Origin: Crotophaga sulcirostris
Lineage: Eukaryota; Chordata; Aves; Cuculiformes; Crotophagidae
Direction of reading: 5' to 3'
Assembly (NCBI GenBank): GCA_013397455.1
Contig: VYZB01000077.1
Coordinates: 2,184,717-2,248,716 of the forward strand
DNA length: 64,000 bases
The translations under genes were made by a program, and so were the position numbers. Shown one piece after another: positions 23,111 through 35,100 of this stretch. The notes below the pieces were generated by a model. The model was not told where the DNA came from. It was given only the letters and a program-made list of their open reading frames with translations, and ran no database searches. Position 1 is the stretch's first letter; every line of letters begins with the position of its first letter.

Positions 23111-25441
23111 TGTTGCACCTCCCAGGAAGATGAATTAGGTTTTGTAATTCAGAAAAGACTTCTAATTTGTTTTCTGGAAACTAGTCATCCTGTCTTCACC
23201 CTATGCTGGGAAAAGGATAGACAGTTATGTGATATGGGAGCAGTTTTCCTGATGGCTGTTCTGGTCAGCTGTCATTTCATCCCAATAAGTCTGCTATCTT
23301 TCAAATGTCCCTTCTTTACAGTCTTTCTGTTGCTCACAGGTAACTTCTTTGCTACTAGCTAGACTGCTTCTGGATTATTCCTCCCTCCTAACCACAGCTC
23401 AGAAAAAACATTTTTGGCATGCCTCAGTCTAAAGGATTAATATTGTACTAAACATTGTTTGATCTGTATTTCATCCCATACTTTAAAAACAAAAAGTTTC
23501 CTGCTCTTTTACTTGCTCATCCACTCAACTGCAGCAAGTAAGTTTTCATGCAAGCTCAGAATGTCAGTTGGTCGCCAAAAAAACCAAATTAAATGTCTCA
23601 CTAAGTTGAGGGGTGAGGGTGCTTTAAACTATTGTATTTTGGTCGAATCCAAAAAAGACATTAAAACTGTCTTGGGATATCTACAAACCACCAAGATTAA
23701 AAGAAAATGCTATTCCTAAGCTTTCTTCTTCAGGTGAAAATAACAGATGGAGAGAAAAAAAGAAGAGGAGTGTGTCCCTGCTATGCATGGGTAGTTTTAA
23801 TGTATGTACAACTCTATGAGCTGCAGGATCACACAAGCACAAGCTAATCACAGCTAAAGAAACTATCCCCCAAAATTAGCCTTAAGAAGCTACTTGCAAC
23901 TTCAAATGAAACGCACTTTTAATTATTATTCATTATTTGTACTCTGTGACTAATTGTACAGTGATAGTGACTTCTCTTTAGCTTCATGAACACTAAGAAT
24001 TATGTTTATTGTCTGAAAATCAGTGTCTGGGCATTAGGATTTTTTTGTAAAGCTAGAGCATAAAAGATGAAAAAATATTTTCAAATAGAATGGAAAATAT
24101 TTGGATAATAATGTTTTGCAGCCATATTTTTTTTAGTTGATCACTGGACACAACAGTATGTAGCACTAAAGAAAGCAAGGTTTAGAAAGTGTTCCAGTCA
24201 AGGAACAACATCTTAGATATTTATGAAGCCATATAATTTCCTGTTTCTTATACATAGTCACTTAATAAATCCTTGTCTCTTACTGCATAACATCACTTTG
24301 TATAAATCCATTCTGTTTGATATCAATGAGATAGTAATAAAAGAGTATGAACAATCCACCCTTTGCAAGGTTAAGACCTTTTGATTGACTCATAAAAAGT
24401 ACAGAAAGTTCAACAATTTGCCATTGAGAGAATAAGTTATTCACATAGAGATTTATTCATTTTTCTGTACAGCTATGTCGTAGTAAACGTACATAATCAG
24501 CAAAGTAGAAATAGTAAAGGGTTTATGAAAGTACATTCTAAGTTTTTCTGAAATTCCTTTTGCAGTATCCCATGAAAGCTGCATCTACTGAACGGTGAAG
24601 TTGTGAGCTGGCCACAGAATGATGTTTGGATGATTGTGAAAACACATCTTTTCCTAAGAGAGAAGTGTTAATTAACATATATACTGTTTATATAAAAATT
24701 AATTACCATTTCCTTCTTTTTTTTGTTGTTGTTGTTGTTACTATCTTCATCTATTACTTATGATTGGGAAGAAAAGGAAACTTAAAAAAATTATCTTGAG
24801 GTATACATCTAAGGTTAAAGCACAAAACATTGTTAATAAAAGAAAACCCAACATCCAAAAACAAGCTTACAAAATATGTTCATTTATCGAGACACATCTC
24901 TCTAAAGAAACTTCTAAAATGCATCCAGTAAAAGTTAGTCATTAAAATCACTCAATCTTTCTAAATACCAATTTTACATTCGTGAAGGTGACTGTAATCT
25001 ACCTATCATCTACCTATAGAGTCATCAACACTATACTTATCTTTGCACCTACATCAAAAAATGTGAAAATGGTCAAGTATCCTGAAAAAACCCAAATAAC
25101 TTAAGATAGGATTATTGGAAGTTAAGGGACAAGAATCCAAGTGTCATTTTGGACAATATACAATATTTGTTTTGGGGAAGACTTGGGGAAGAAGAAAGGA
25201 GAAAAATCTTGTTAGCAACAGGATTATATAGCTTATTGGATTTGGGTATCTGGCATCTCATGGGGGAAATTTGCAGTGTTATAGCACCAGATTCACTTGT
25301 CTCCTTTTTGAGATGTAAAATACCAAGAGACTATTAGGACTCATTAATTCTTTCAGAAATTAAATCTATTATCCCCAGGTTTCCTGGAAGACATTAAGGT
25401 TGAATAAGATTTGGATATCATGAGCTAACCAAAATACAATT
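23111..25441. other. Unique AT-rich noncoding DNA
   Basis: Nothing beyond short random ORFs and the poly-T/GTT run at 24717-24739 is seen. No splice-bounded open segment stood out. Confidence 0.5.
24717..24739. repeat. Poly-T followed by (GTT)n
   Basis: Eight T followed by five GTT/TTG units. Read on the minus strand it is (AAC)n leading into a short A run. Confidence 0.85.
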
Positions 25442-25527
25442 TAATAATAACAACAAGAACAACAACAGTAACAATAATAATAACAACAATCATCATCATC
25501 ATCATCATCATCATCACTAACAACAAA
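25442..25527. repeat. Compound trinucleotide microsatellite (AAT/AAC, then CAT x8, then AAC)
   Basis: AATAATAACAACAAGAACAA and variants fill 25442-25490. Eight perfect CAT units follow (25491-25514), then CACTAACAACAAAAG. The uninterrupted CAT block between impure AAC/AAT flanks is the youngest part and the most likely to be length-polymorphic. Confidence 0.92.
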
Positions 25528-25816
25528 AGAACTGGGAAGGTCTCAGTTTTAGACTGAAGCTGAGTGCTTCCTTGGCAGGTGGGAGAATGTTAGAACCTGA
25601 CACTAAAGGAATGTAATTAGAAATATTTTATAGGGTTTTTAGTTTGTATCACTACATAACTTCAAGATGATAAAAATTACTAGTTGATTGCAATGTGCTA
25701 CTGTAGCATGCCATACTTAGGTTGGGTTGTGAAAATAATACAAGGAATTAAAATAATTTTTAATAGTTGCTTTGTAAATACATGTTAAATACCATGTCTC
25801 AAAGAACTTAGTTTAC

Positions 25817-26275
25817 ACAGTATCACAGTATTACAAGGTTGGAAAGGACCTCTGAGATCATCGAGTCCAACCTATAGCCCAACACTAACACCAGCGCGTC
25901 ATCTAAACCATGGCACCGAGTACCTCATCCAATCTCCTCTTAAACACCTCCAGGGTTGGCGACTCCACCACCTCCGGGGGCAGCGCATTCCAATGGCTAA
26001 TTACGCTTTCAGTAAAGAACTTTTTCCTAATATCAAACCTAAACTTTCCCTGGCGAAGCTTGAGTCCATGTCCTCTAGTTCAGTCACTGGTCACCTGAGA
26101 GAAGAGACCAACCCCTGCCTGACTACAACTTCTTTTTAAGTTGTTGTAGAGAGCAATAAGGTCACCCCTGAGCCTCCTCTTCCCCAGACTGAACAGCCCC
26201 AGCTCCCTCAGTCGCTCCTCGTAGGGCTTGTGCTGTAAACCCTTCACCATCTTCGTTGCTGTCCTCTGGACACAA
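25817..26275 (-). mobile_element. CR1 LINE, 3' 0.46 kb, antisense orientation
   Basis: Tail octamers ACAGTATCACAGTATTAC lie at the left edge, followed by AAGGTTGGAAAGGACCTCTG. The minus strand then reads back into the RT carboxy-terminal region; the open remnant at 26080-26298 includes [20 protein letters not shown], the conserved CR1 end-domain motif. The right border, after GTCCTCTGGACACA, is the 5' truncation. It is the same subfamily as 2451-2697 (ATACTGTG tail) but retains about 210 bp more at its 5' side. Nonfunctional. Confidence 0.95.
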
Positions 26276-28088
26276 AGTTTAGATGATGTGTCAAGCACAC
26301 TGCTAAAAGAGAAATACTAGGCGGAAGGAAAGTCATGGATTTCAATAAGGAAGGGACAGTTAAAGAAAATCTACCTGTGGTTTTCTCCACATTGTGCTTT
26401 TTGTCATTTATAATCTAGTACCACCTGGAAATCTCAGATCACTCATGCTTCCTGAATTTCTCCTGTGCTTATCACATCTTAAATGTTCCTGTCTTTTTAA
26501 GTGCAACATTAGAACTGATACAATGCTAAACTCTCTAGGAAATGTTTAAGTGTTAAAGGTTAGTGATGAATGACTTTGGACAAGACACAATGAGCTCACT
26601 GCTCCAGAGTAATGGATGAGCATAGTAATACAATCTGCACTAAACTTCTGAAACGTCCCTGTTATCAATGGCTCTACTGGAGAGCAAAACATAATAAGTG
26701 ATTGCAACAGCAGCTTAAGTTTTTACATATAAGAAATTGCTAGTTACTTCAAATAACTACTTACATTTCTTTTTCTCTAAGTGTCAACAACTTTTATTTT
26801 CATGCCAAGACATTTTTCTTATTTTTAGCACATGAAATAGGTTCATTTGGAATAGGCCCAGTGCATAAAAACTCTAACAATTTACAAAGTACCTACATGG
26901 TTTAAAGCCAAAAATTAAATGGTCAGGGACATGTTTTCAAGGAATAACTGACTATAAAATTCTTGCTTCAGTGGCAATTATTTTTATTGCCTAAAAGTTT
27001 CTATTGCTCTTACTTTTTTTCTTTTTAAAGTCAATATACATCTCATGAAAGGTGCCAAATTAAGAGGCTTAGAGACTCAAATTTTGCATTATGCAAGGAA
27101 TGGGAACACTACAGCACAAGACTGCACATGTGGCTTCATCAGTGTGTTTTAAATCTGACTCAAAGTTTGTTGATCCAAACGGCCTCCATGTGCTTTTAGA
27201 ATTGAGCATCTCTTTTAAGCAAGACTGCCCTAAAAGACTCTCATATATTTCAGGAGTTTGCAAAGGGCTATGTACCCAGTCCTTCGAAAAGGCTACTTAT
27301 GTGCGGTTATGAAGAATTTTCACAATGTTGGTGCCTCCTTGGATTCAGTCTCACTTAATTTGAGTTATGTTTCTTATCGTCATAAATTGCACTCCAGTAT
27401 CTTACACCAAGCTGTGCTTTTCCTTTCTGAGATCTGCCTACCTTCTGCTGTTAAAATAGTAAAAAGTCCTCACACGACCTGATCCATTTTGTCTTTCAGC
27501 TTATGAGTAGGGACATCTGGAGTGCCTTTTTTTTAAGTTTAAGTTATCTAGGTCCCACTTGCAAGATTAACTTTTTCCCCCAAATCGTGATCATTTTTGA
27601 TAATGAGTTTCTGCTCTTGAGGACTTAACTTGTGCTGACTCAGAAGAAGATTCCTGGTAGAAGTGGGCCAAAATGTATGCCAAAATTCTTTTGTTATTAT
27701 ATTATTTTCAAGAAACAAAAATTAACTCGACTAACAACTATGAAGTTGTCCCAGTATACTGGATTTTCTGCAGTGAAGGAATATCAATTTAATTGCTGAG
27801 TCTGATCTCACTGATTTCTGATGGTTTTCTGAAATTGTTTTTCTCAGTTTTTCAGGTTTTTCTTCTAGAACTTTCCTTCAGTTTCAATTTTTAATCTCAA
27901 TACTTGACTCAGAAAAAAATCTTTCTGATATTTTCAGGGAGAAGGCATGCTTAACCAGAACGGAAAAAACCAAAAATTACATAATATAAATAGTAACTAC
28001 ACAACAACAACGAAAACAAGCAATATCAAAACAATAATGATCATCTTTTCCAGTTAGACTAGAAGTAATTATTTCCTTTAATTGTCAG
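26276..28088. other. Unique AT-rich noncoding DNA
   Basis: No supported gene or repeat. Overlapping open frames of 64-74 codons near 27.07-27.48 kb on both strands have no recognisable motif. Confidence 0.5.
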
Positions 28089-28434
28089 AGACTCTGATGT
28101 GAGCAACCGTAACTCAGTGATTCAGGAATTCTCAATACTGGACGTGGAAAGACTGGGTTTGCCTCACACTAGCAGTATATCAAAGCCAGTCTCACAGCTC
28201 TTAAAGACACAACTTGATTGTCCAGGCTGTTTTCTTGAAGAATGTAGGACAGTCTCTGGAAACTGGTTCTTACCCCAGAGTCAGAGAAAACATCTGAGAC
28301 AAATTAGTGCATCAGAAACATACCCATTGGATAAATCATTTTTGTTTGGGAACTTGATGAAAAGGAAATATTTAGTGCTATCTTTAGCAGTAGGATTTTG
28401 CTGTCATGAAGTAGTGTTAGATGTAGTGAATTAA
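28089..28434 (+). other. Open segment behind a splice-acceptor-like site (candidate terminal exon)
   Basis: TTTCCTTTAATTGTCAG ends at 28088. From there a frame stays open for about 115 codons to TAA at 28432-28434 (D-S-D-V-S-N-R-N-S-V-I-Q-E-F-S at its start). It has no in-frame ATG near its beginning, so it would have to be a spliced-in terminal exon. No polyadenylation signal follows closely and no domain is recognised. It is likely chance, but it is one of the longer frames bounded by an acceptor consensus. Confidence 0.12.
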
Positions 28435-28495
28435 CTGTAGTTAATTATCTCCCCTTTTACAGTAAATGATACAGTAATAGTACAGTAGCACTACT

Positions 28496-28537
28496 TTCAG
28501 ATTTTGTTGTAAGTAGTTCAGATTTTGTTGTAAGTAG
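28496..28537. repeat. 21 bp direct tandem duplication
   Basis: TTCAGATTTTGTTGTAAGTA followed by G is repeated exactly twice, head to tail (28496-28516 and 28517-28537). It is flanked by related short words (TACAGTAG) on both sides. This is a small recent local duplication. Confidence 0.9.
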
Positions 28538-31500
28538 TCTACAGTAGTTTTAAAGGGCAATAAGCTAACAGAGAGAACATGTTAGATCCTTTACTGATAT
28601 CTGTGGCACCTCAAGTGTTATTGGACCCACATAACACCTTGTCATATCATAAATCACAACATTTAAGAATGTTGGTCATGCTCTAAAGGTAAACATGAAA
28701 CTTTTTCTAGCACAAAATGTTTAGACTATCTTAGATTTTAGTTTCACGTGTTTCTGAACCAATGTCTCATTTACACTCATTGTTGATCTGTTTTTTGAAC
28801 TGTTTTAATTCAATAGGCTAATAGACAGAAAAATAAGATGATTATGTTTTTAGAGTCTGCTTCTAAGCCAGTGGACTAATGAGTGGACTCCCTTTTCCTT
28901 AAGTTAGGTTTACGTTGGGCTCTCAAATTCGGTATTGAACAGTACTAAAAAAAATCTTAATCTTGTCTAGTGCTTACCTTCTTTTCTCTATGATCTTTAT
29001 TGCAAATTAAATCCCCATATGTCTTCTCACTGCTCTTTAAGCTATGAGTCTAAGGTAATTGAAATCAATGGGAAAAAGGGACATTTGACATTGTACTATT
29101 CATAATGCTGCCAAAGTAATGAAACTAATCTTAGGACACAGATACAAAGATATAGGTCTAATTGGAAGACTCAGTGGGCATCTTACACAGAAAAGACAAG
29201 AGTACACTGAAGGCACTACAAATGGACTCATAAGGGGAAACCAAGACTATTTTGAGAAGTGTGTTGTGATATGGGAGACAGAGAGCTGAGTTGAACTGAA
29301 GACAGACTGTGTCTGAAAAGTCCTGACACCCTCAAACATCCTTCTCTGTCATCTGGACTTCAGTGTTGCCCCTGGAATCTGTTAGAATTAAGTTGAATTT
29401 CTGGTTTTGCCTTCAGGACATTCTAAACCTCCAGTCTTACAAATGGATTTGATTAAGACAATAATGCATTTTTTAACATAATCTCCTATGCAAATGAACT
29501 TCTACCTGACACAGTTCCCTTTTCATTATATGAAGGCATTTTTTGAGTGCCCTACCCAGCTAGATGGACACCTCTTATTATACTGCTTTGTTGACTCTAA
29601 ATAAATTTATATACGCTATGAAAGCGTGCCTTTTCCTGGCAGACATAATGGTGGTGGCCAACTTACAGTGCCTCTTCATGGTCATGAGCTGTATGTAACT
29701 GTACAACATGGCTTCTGAAATGTCACCACAAAGCATAAATGAGAACAATGAATGTGTGTGTCAATGAATTAGTGTGTCTTAAAATAAATTATGTAAAAAA
29801 GATTGCTGCAACTGGACATATTATTCTAGGAACATTGAACACAAATCAAATACTTGTAGCTTTACTGACTTCAAAGGAATGTGTTTATAAAAGGAAATAA
29901 ACAAAACTTCTTTTGGATACACTAAATTTTCATGTCAAGGTAATTTAAGGTTTTATGGTATTTGGTTATTTTACTGTCTGGATTTTTTTTGTTCTGCTTA
30001 TGTAACAAAAACCCTTAGGCCAAATAAAATGCATTTCACCCATTGATTAATGCACACCTTGTCTTTCCATGCTTGAAAACTAGCCAGTGTGTAGGGCAGT
30101 ATGAGTGGTCCAGTAGGAATGAAAGAAGGTAGACACTCATAATCCCAGAAAGTCTGTTTCATCTCTATTGTTCATGGTAAGGATCAACCAGATGTAGCTG
30201 GAATAGCTTCTGGAAGTTTGCACCAAGTTGTTGCACAAGACAGTATGTTTGTTAAAGTAGTTAGCAATCTTATCTCTGAAAAAAAAAAAAAAAAAGAAAC
30301 GAAACATTTTACCCCCTCTGATCGTCTGGATTGGAGTCCATTATAAGCAGCAATAATCATCTACTTCTTTTAGCAGCTCCCTGAGCAATATAAACAGAGA
30401 TGAAAAAGGTGAAAACTTTCACATGATATTTAGATTCAATATTTTCATTTAAGAGTTGCTGCTAGAATGGAACAGTCAACAAGTACTAAAATAAAGGAAA
30501 AAAGGGATGATGATATATGTATCATTTAGACATGATGTCCCCTTGAAAGAAGGAACAGATACTGTACACAAAATGCAGCGTAGTGTGTTTTTCTACTACA
30601 AATGATGTACTTTTTAAATAATTCCCCCATGCTCACTGGAAATTTGGTCAGACAGTGTCTTCACTGGTGAACTATCACAAAATGCATTACAAAAAGAAAG
30701 GACATAATGCTCTGTGCTTCCTGTAACATCTGAGAGTAACAGAGTAACTGTTGTATGACTTCATTAACAGTTTATGCATAAGCTTGGCCATTAAAACTTG
30801 TTTTAGTAAAAGAGCGAGTGTTGGGAGAGTCACTGGACTTCATCCATAAGCTTTTAGCAAATGCGCAGTACAAATTCCCTTCTTATTCTCTGCTGGGCTG
30901 TCATCAAGGATAAACAGAAGAGACCACAACCTCAATTCTTAATGCCAATGACAGACCCTCTAGTACGACTAGACTGCTACTCTGTGTGAGAATGCACAGG
31001 AAAAATCTCTGCTTCCAAAGCTACAGGAAGTTTTCATTCAAATTTTTATTTTATTTTTTTGTTTAATTTGTCTGCAAACAATGGCAAGCAGATGGTTTGC
31101 ATTGTTTTATTTGTATCATATTATCTGACAAAAATGTTGGTGAGATCAAGTTTTGGATCACTGCTGCGAGTTACGCTCAGTCTGGATTTAAGGACAGTAT
31201 ATATTTATATCTCCCTTCATATGCACTTGTGAGTAATACTTTAGGATTCCATGACGAGTTATGTAAGTCCCGAATGTGAGCAGTGATCATTAATAAATTA
31301 CCACATTATAAAAGACACCCACCACATTTTCCTGGCTCTGCCCTGCAAGCTGCATCTGTGTTCGGCTGATTGGATGAACTATTAGCTAAGCCATTTACCA
31401 GGAAGGCAGATTTATCATGCAGCCCTGAATCATATGCAATAGTCTGTTAGATGAAAGGCAATCAGCCACACATTGGAAAGCACTACAGTGGCAATTAAAA

Positions 31501-32124
31501 ATGAACATGGACCCTGTCCTAATGGAGTAAGACTGATGACAGGATAACATATTGGTACTGTGTTCCAGGACTTAAAAATTAAATGATTAAAATGCAGCAA
31601 GGAGCTGGTAGCACTGTAGGTCCTGGTCTTACTGACAAATATACCCCACTTCCCCTGAATGTTCAACAGTTGCCCACTTTAAGTGTGTGAACAGTTCCAC
31701 TAAGATCAGATGATTTAAAGCATGATAGAGCAAGAGTAGACATGACATACTCCAGCCAAATAAGAGGAAAATGACAGTGACTGTCTGAGGATAAGTATCT
31801 TTGGGGATAACATCATTGCTCTTATCTAAAGGAGTACCTGTTTTTTTAATGAGCTGGGGGAGGATCAGTGTGTATGAACATTAATTACTAAAAGATTATG
31901 AGCCATTTATTGTATAATAATTTCTTTGGGGTTATATTTCTGTTGGGACAGTGTTATCGATGGGTAATTGCTGAGGTTTGCTTACTTTATGATTATATTT
32001 GTTTAGAAAATTGTTGAGGATTAACAAATCTTGGAAAGAAAATTCTTTTATTTAAGATAGCATGATAAAAATGTCACAATTAAATATGTATTTTTTTAGA
32101 AAGTAATCTTTTTTTTTCTCCTAG
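28538..32124. other. Unique AT-rich noncoding DNA
   Basis: No gene or transposon is seen. It contains a poly-A run at 30279-30295. The 78-codon minus ORF at 31430-31666 and the 60-codon plus ORF at 31097-31279 show no recognisable motif. Confidence 0.5.
30279..30295. repeat. Poly-A run (17 A)
   Basis: Seventeen consecutive A after TCTG, followed by GAAACGAAAC. No polyadenylation signal lies in the sequence just upstream, so I do not read it as a retrocopy tail. Confidence 0.9.
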
Positions 32125-32193
32125 GAGTATTTCAGTTCTCCTCTTGAATACAGTTGGCCACAGGTTTATGTTGGCTCAGTGAATTCCCTGTAA
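32125..32193 (+). other. Exon-like micro-segment behind a strong acceptor
   Basis: CTTTTTTTTTCTCCTAG ends at 32124 and is a near-ideal 3' splice site. The next 13 codons (E-Y-F-S-S-P-L-E-Y-S-W-P-Q) end at ACAG|GTTTAT, a weak donor at 32164. If not spliced, the frame continues 9 codons to TAA at 32191-32193. It could be a 39 bp microexon, a short terminal exon, or chance. The peptide is too short to identify. Confidence 0.12.
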
Positions 32194-35100
32194 ATATGGC
32201 CCTCCATACACCATACTAATCTGAAATTAGGTAACTCATTGAATTAATATTTAGCTTTTTGTTGGGATTTTTCTTATATATTAAATGCTTAAACACAGAA
32301 AAAAATTATACTTCTCTTAAAATGATTTTATTTGATTAGTAAGTTGGAATGCATCTTAAGAGATAGTACTTTTTAAAATAAACTAAGAAAAGAAAAGCTA
32401 TAGGGTAGTAAAATATAATCAAATTATCCAGAATGTCAAAAACTCTACTCTCTGATCAGAGGAAATAACTCTCTCCATTCAGTTCTTCTCTGAGAAGAAA
32501 TCTGAGTAAATAAATGGCCTTTGTAACATGACCGAAAGTCAACAACATTCAAGCTCTCTCTCAGACTCACCAATGTTTGTGCCTAGGAGGGCATCGTTAG
32601 GGCAATTACTTGATTAAACAACCAGTCCATTTTGTTTATTTGTTACACTCCTCAAAGGAGTACAGTTCACTCACACAGGAGCACTTTTGTATCCAGTAAA
32701 TAGAAGCAGGTTAATTACATGCCTTATAATCACAAGACAGAAAATGCTATCCCATTGTTTTGTGCTAACCCACAAGCAGCAGCAGAGCTGGAGAAAGCCA
32801 AGATGGTTTTTGCTTGGCTGGTTGTAGGCCCTGCATGCCTTCAAAGTTGCATAGCTCTCTTGAGGATGTAACACTTTCTCTTGCACAGTTGACCATACTT
32901 ACCAATCTTACTAGTATTTACCCAATTTTTTTTCCCCCATGGCCTCAGATTAATTTGTCTTAAAAGAAGATTTGCTTTCATTTCAGGTTGTTTTGTCCAT
33001 CTATTTTTACTTTTAACAATCCTTTATCATTTAAATCAAATCTCTGGCAATCAGCACCCAACACAAATGCTTTCTCCAGAGGATTTTGGAGGGTTTGTTT
33101 TCAGAATCACATTACCAGTCTTTGACTTTGTCAATATCTGTCTCAAAGAGGAGTCTCCAAGAAACCAGAAGCATGGCGTATTTCCAGCTCTGTTTGCCTC
33201 CAGCTTACACAGGCAGTTCCTAGGCAGAAGGTGTGTCTACAGATACGGTATGCAGGTTTGCCTCAGAGCATTCAAACTGCCTAATGCTGAGCCACCAAAT
33301 ATGCTTAAGAAATTGTGTCTCATTTTGCTATGGAAGCAATACCTGGAACCATGTTTCCATTTTCACTATCTGGACATCTCTCAAAACACAATGTGAAAAT
33401 ATATGTGATCTGGGGAGATTTTTTTCTGTCTTGTTTCTTTAATGTCTCTTATTCTTTTCTTCCGCCTCTCTTGCATAACTAGAACATGAGCCAGAAAAGG
33501 CCTCTACCCAACCACTTTTCCCTCCTGAACAGACTCACAAGAAGCCTGTATTTCTTGCCTATATCCTGACTTGAGATTTTAACAGGAGTATCACTTCTTA
33601 CATATAAGTGAAATGAGGGTAGTTGTTTGATTTTGGTTGGTCTTCAGCTATAACAGTACTATGACTACTGTTTTATACATGAGTGTATGAATAACATCTA
33701 TTGTTTGAAGTCCTAGAAAAATCAAGTCTTTGTTACTTCATTTTCCCTAGATCTTACATTAAAGTGACTTGTATCAAAACTGTTGTCAGATAGTGGTAGT
33801 AAAATATTGGTATTTATCCAAAATTATACATTACAAAGTCTAAACAGGGTGTGATTAGTATAAATCCATAAATCCCTGCAATATTTGGAAGAAAAGAAGA
33901 CTTGTTAAGCAATTTTGTATATGACTGTGATATATTTCTGTTTCACTGTTGGAAGTTATATTTTCAGAGATACAGAAAAAGGAAATGTACAATTCCTTTC
34001 TTTAGTATAGAAAAAGTAACTTCTCTGAGTGAGAAAAGTGTGGATCTAGGTGATTAACCGTTTCAATTAGATACATGTTACAATGCTGGGGTGATTGTGC
34101 ATGATGTGCATATTAAGTTTTATCACACAGTCTCACAACATTCTCTTATGCTAAGCAAATCTGATGCTTCTGCCTTATTTTTCATATACAGAGTGCATAT
34201 ATAATATCTATAACATGTGATCCACCTGTCTTTTGACTGTGAAAGTTCTTTCTAAACAGGGTGTACTGAAGACAGCACAGTGTTTAGACTTCTTACTCAA
34301 CCTGACTGCAAGATAAGAAGCAAGGAAGGAAGCAGAAGTGATACAGGAGCATTTCTTCATTTAGCATTTCTTCCTCCCTACCCCAGTGTGCTGCCTATGT
34401 TCAAGGGGCTGGAATTTTATTTTTGGTAAACTTAGACCAACAAGGAGACAACTAGGTGTGCTCTGTCTGCTACTTTGCTGTGAACTGCAAGTGTCTCAGA
34501 TTAACCCCCATTGTCACATCAATACTTTTTCTTTCCATTTTTATTATGAAATTGCTCAGCTTTCATTAGCTGAAAGGTGACTTTAATGTATTTCTATCCC
34601 GATATTTCTCAACAGGTGCAGTACTCTGGATCCGATAACGATAACTGCTCTGTTGTTTCTCTCTGAATTTTTGTGATTCGTTAGTTCTTCAGCAAAAGAA
34701 AAAACTATGGCAAAACTATACAATTGTCCTAAAAGCGTATGATATCCATCCTTACCACTTGCACTAAATACATCATACTGAAAGTGAATCTTCTACTTTA
34801 TTCATGTAGAACCACAGGTAAACTGGTAGAAGTAAGCTAATGTTCAGGGCAAAAAGGAGCACAAAAAGCAGGACGAATATGATTGCATTTACTCAATTAT
34901 CTTTTTTAGAACCTTGAAATTCTTTCTTTCCCTAGTCCTTTCAGCCTTCTTAGTTTATGAGGTATATTTTTCTCCTGGAAAAGAGTGAAAAGTAAACCAA
35001 AATGTATGTCAAGTTATAAAACAACAAAAAAAGTACTGTGAACTGGCAGACCAGTAGCTCTGCAGGACAGCCCTGAATAGCTGTAAAGTCTTACCACATC

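Noticed and set aside
26080..26298. 72-codon minus-strand ORF with reverse-transcriptase-like residues
   Set aside because: It is a remnant of the CR1 ORF2 carboxy end inside a 5'-truncated insert, not a gene.
30279..30295. Poly-A run considered as a processed-pseudogene tail
   Set aside because: No AATAAA at suitable distance and no coding relic upstream.
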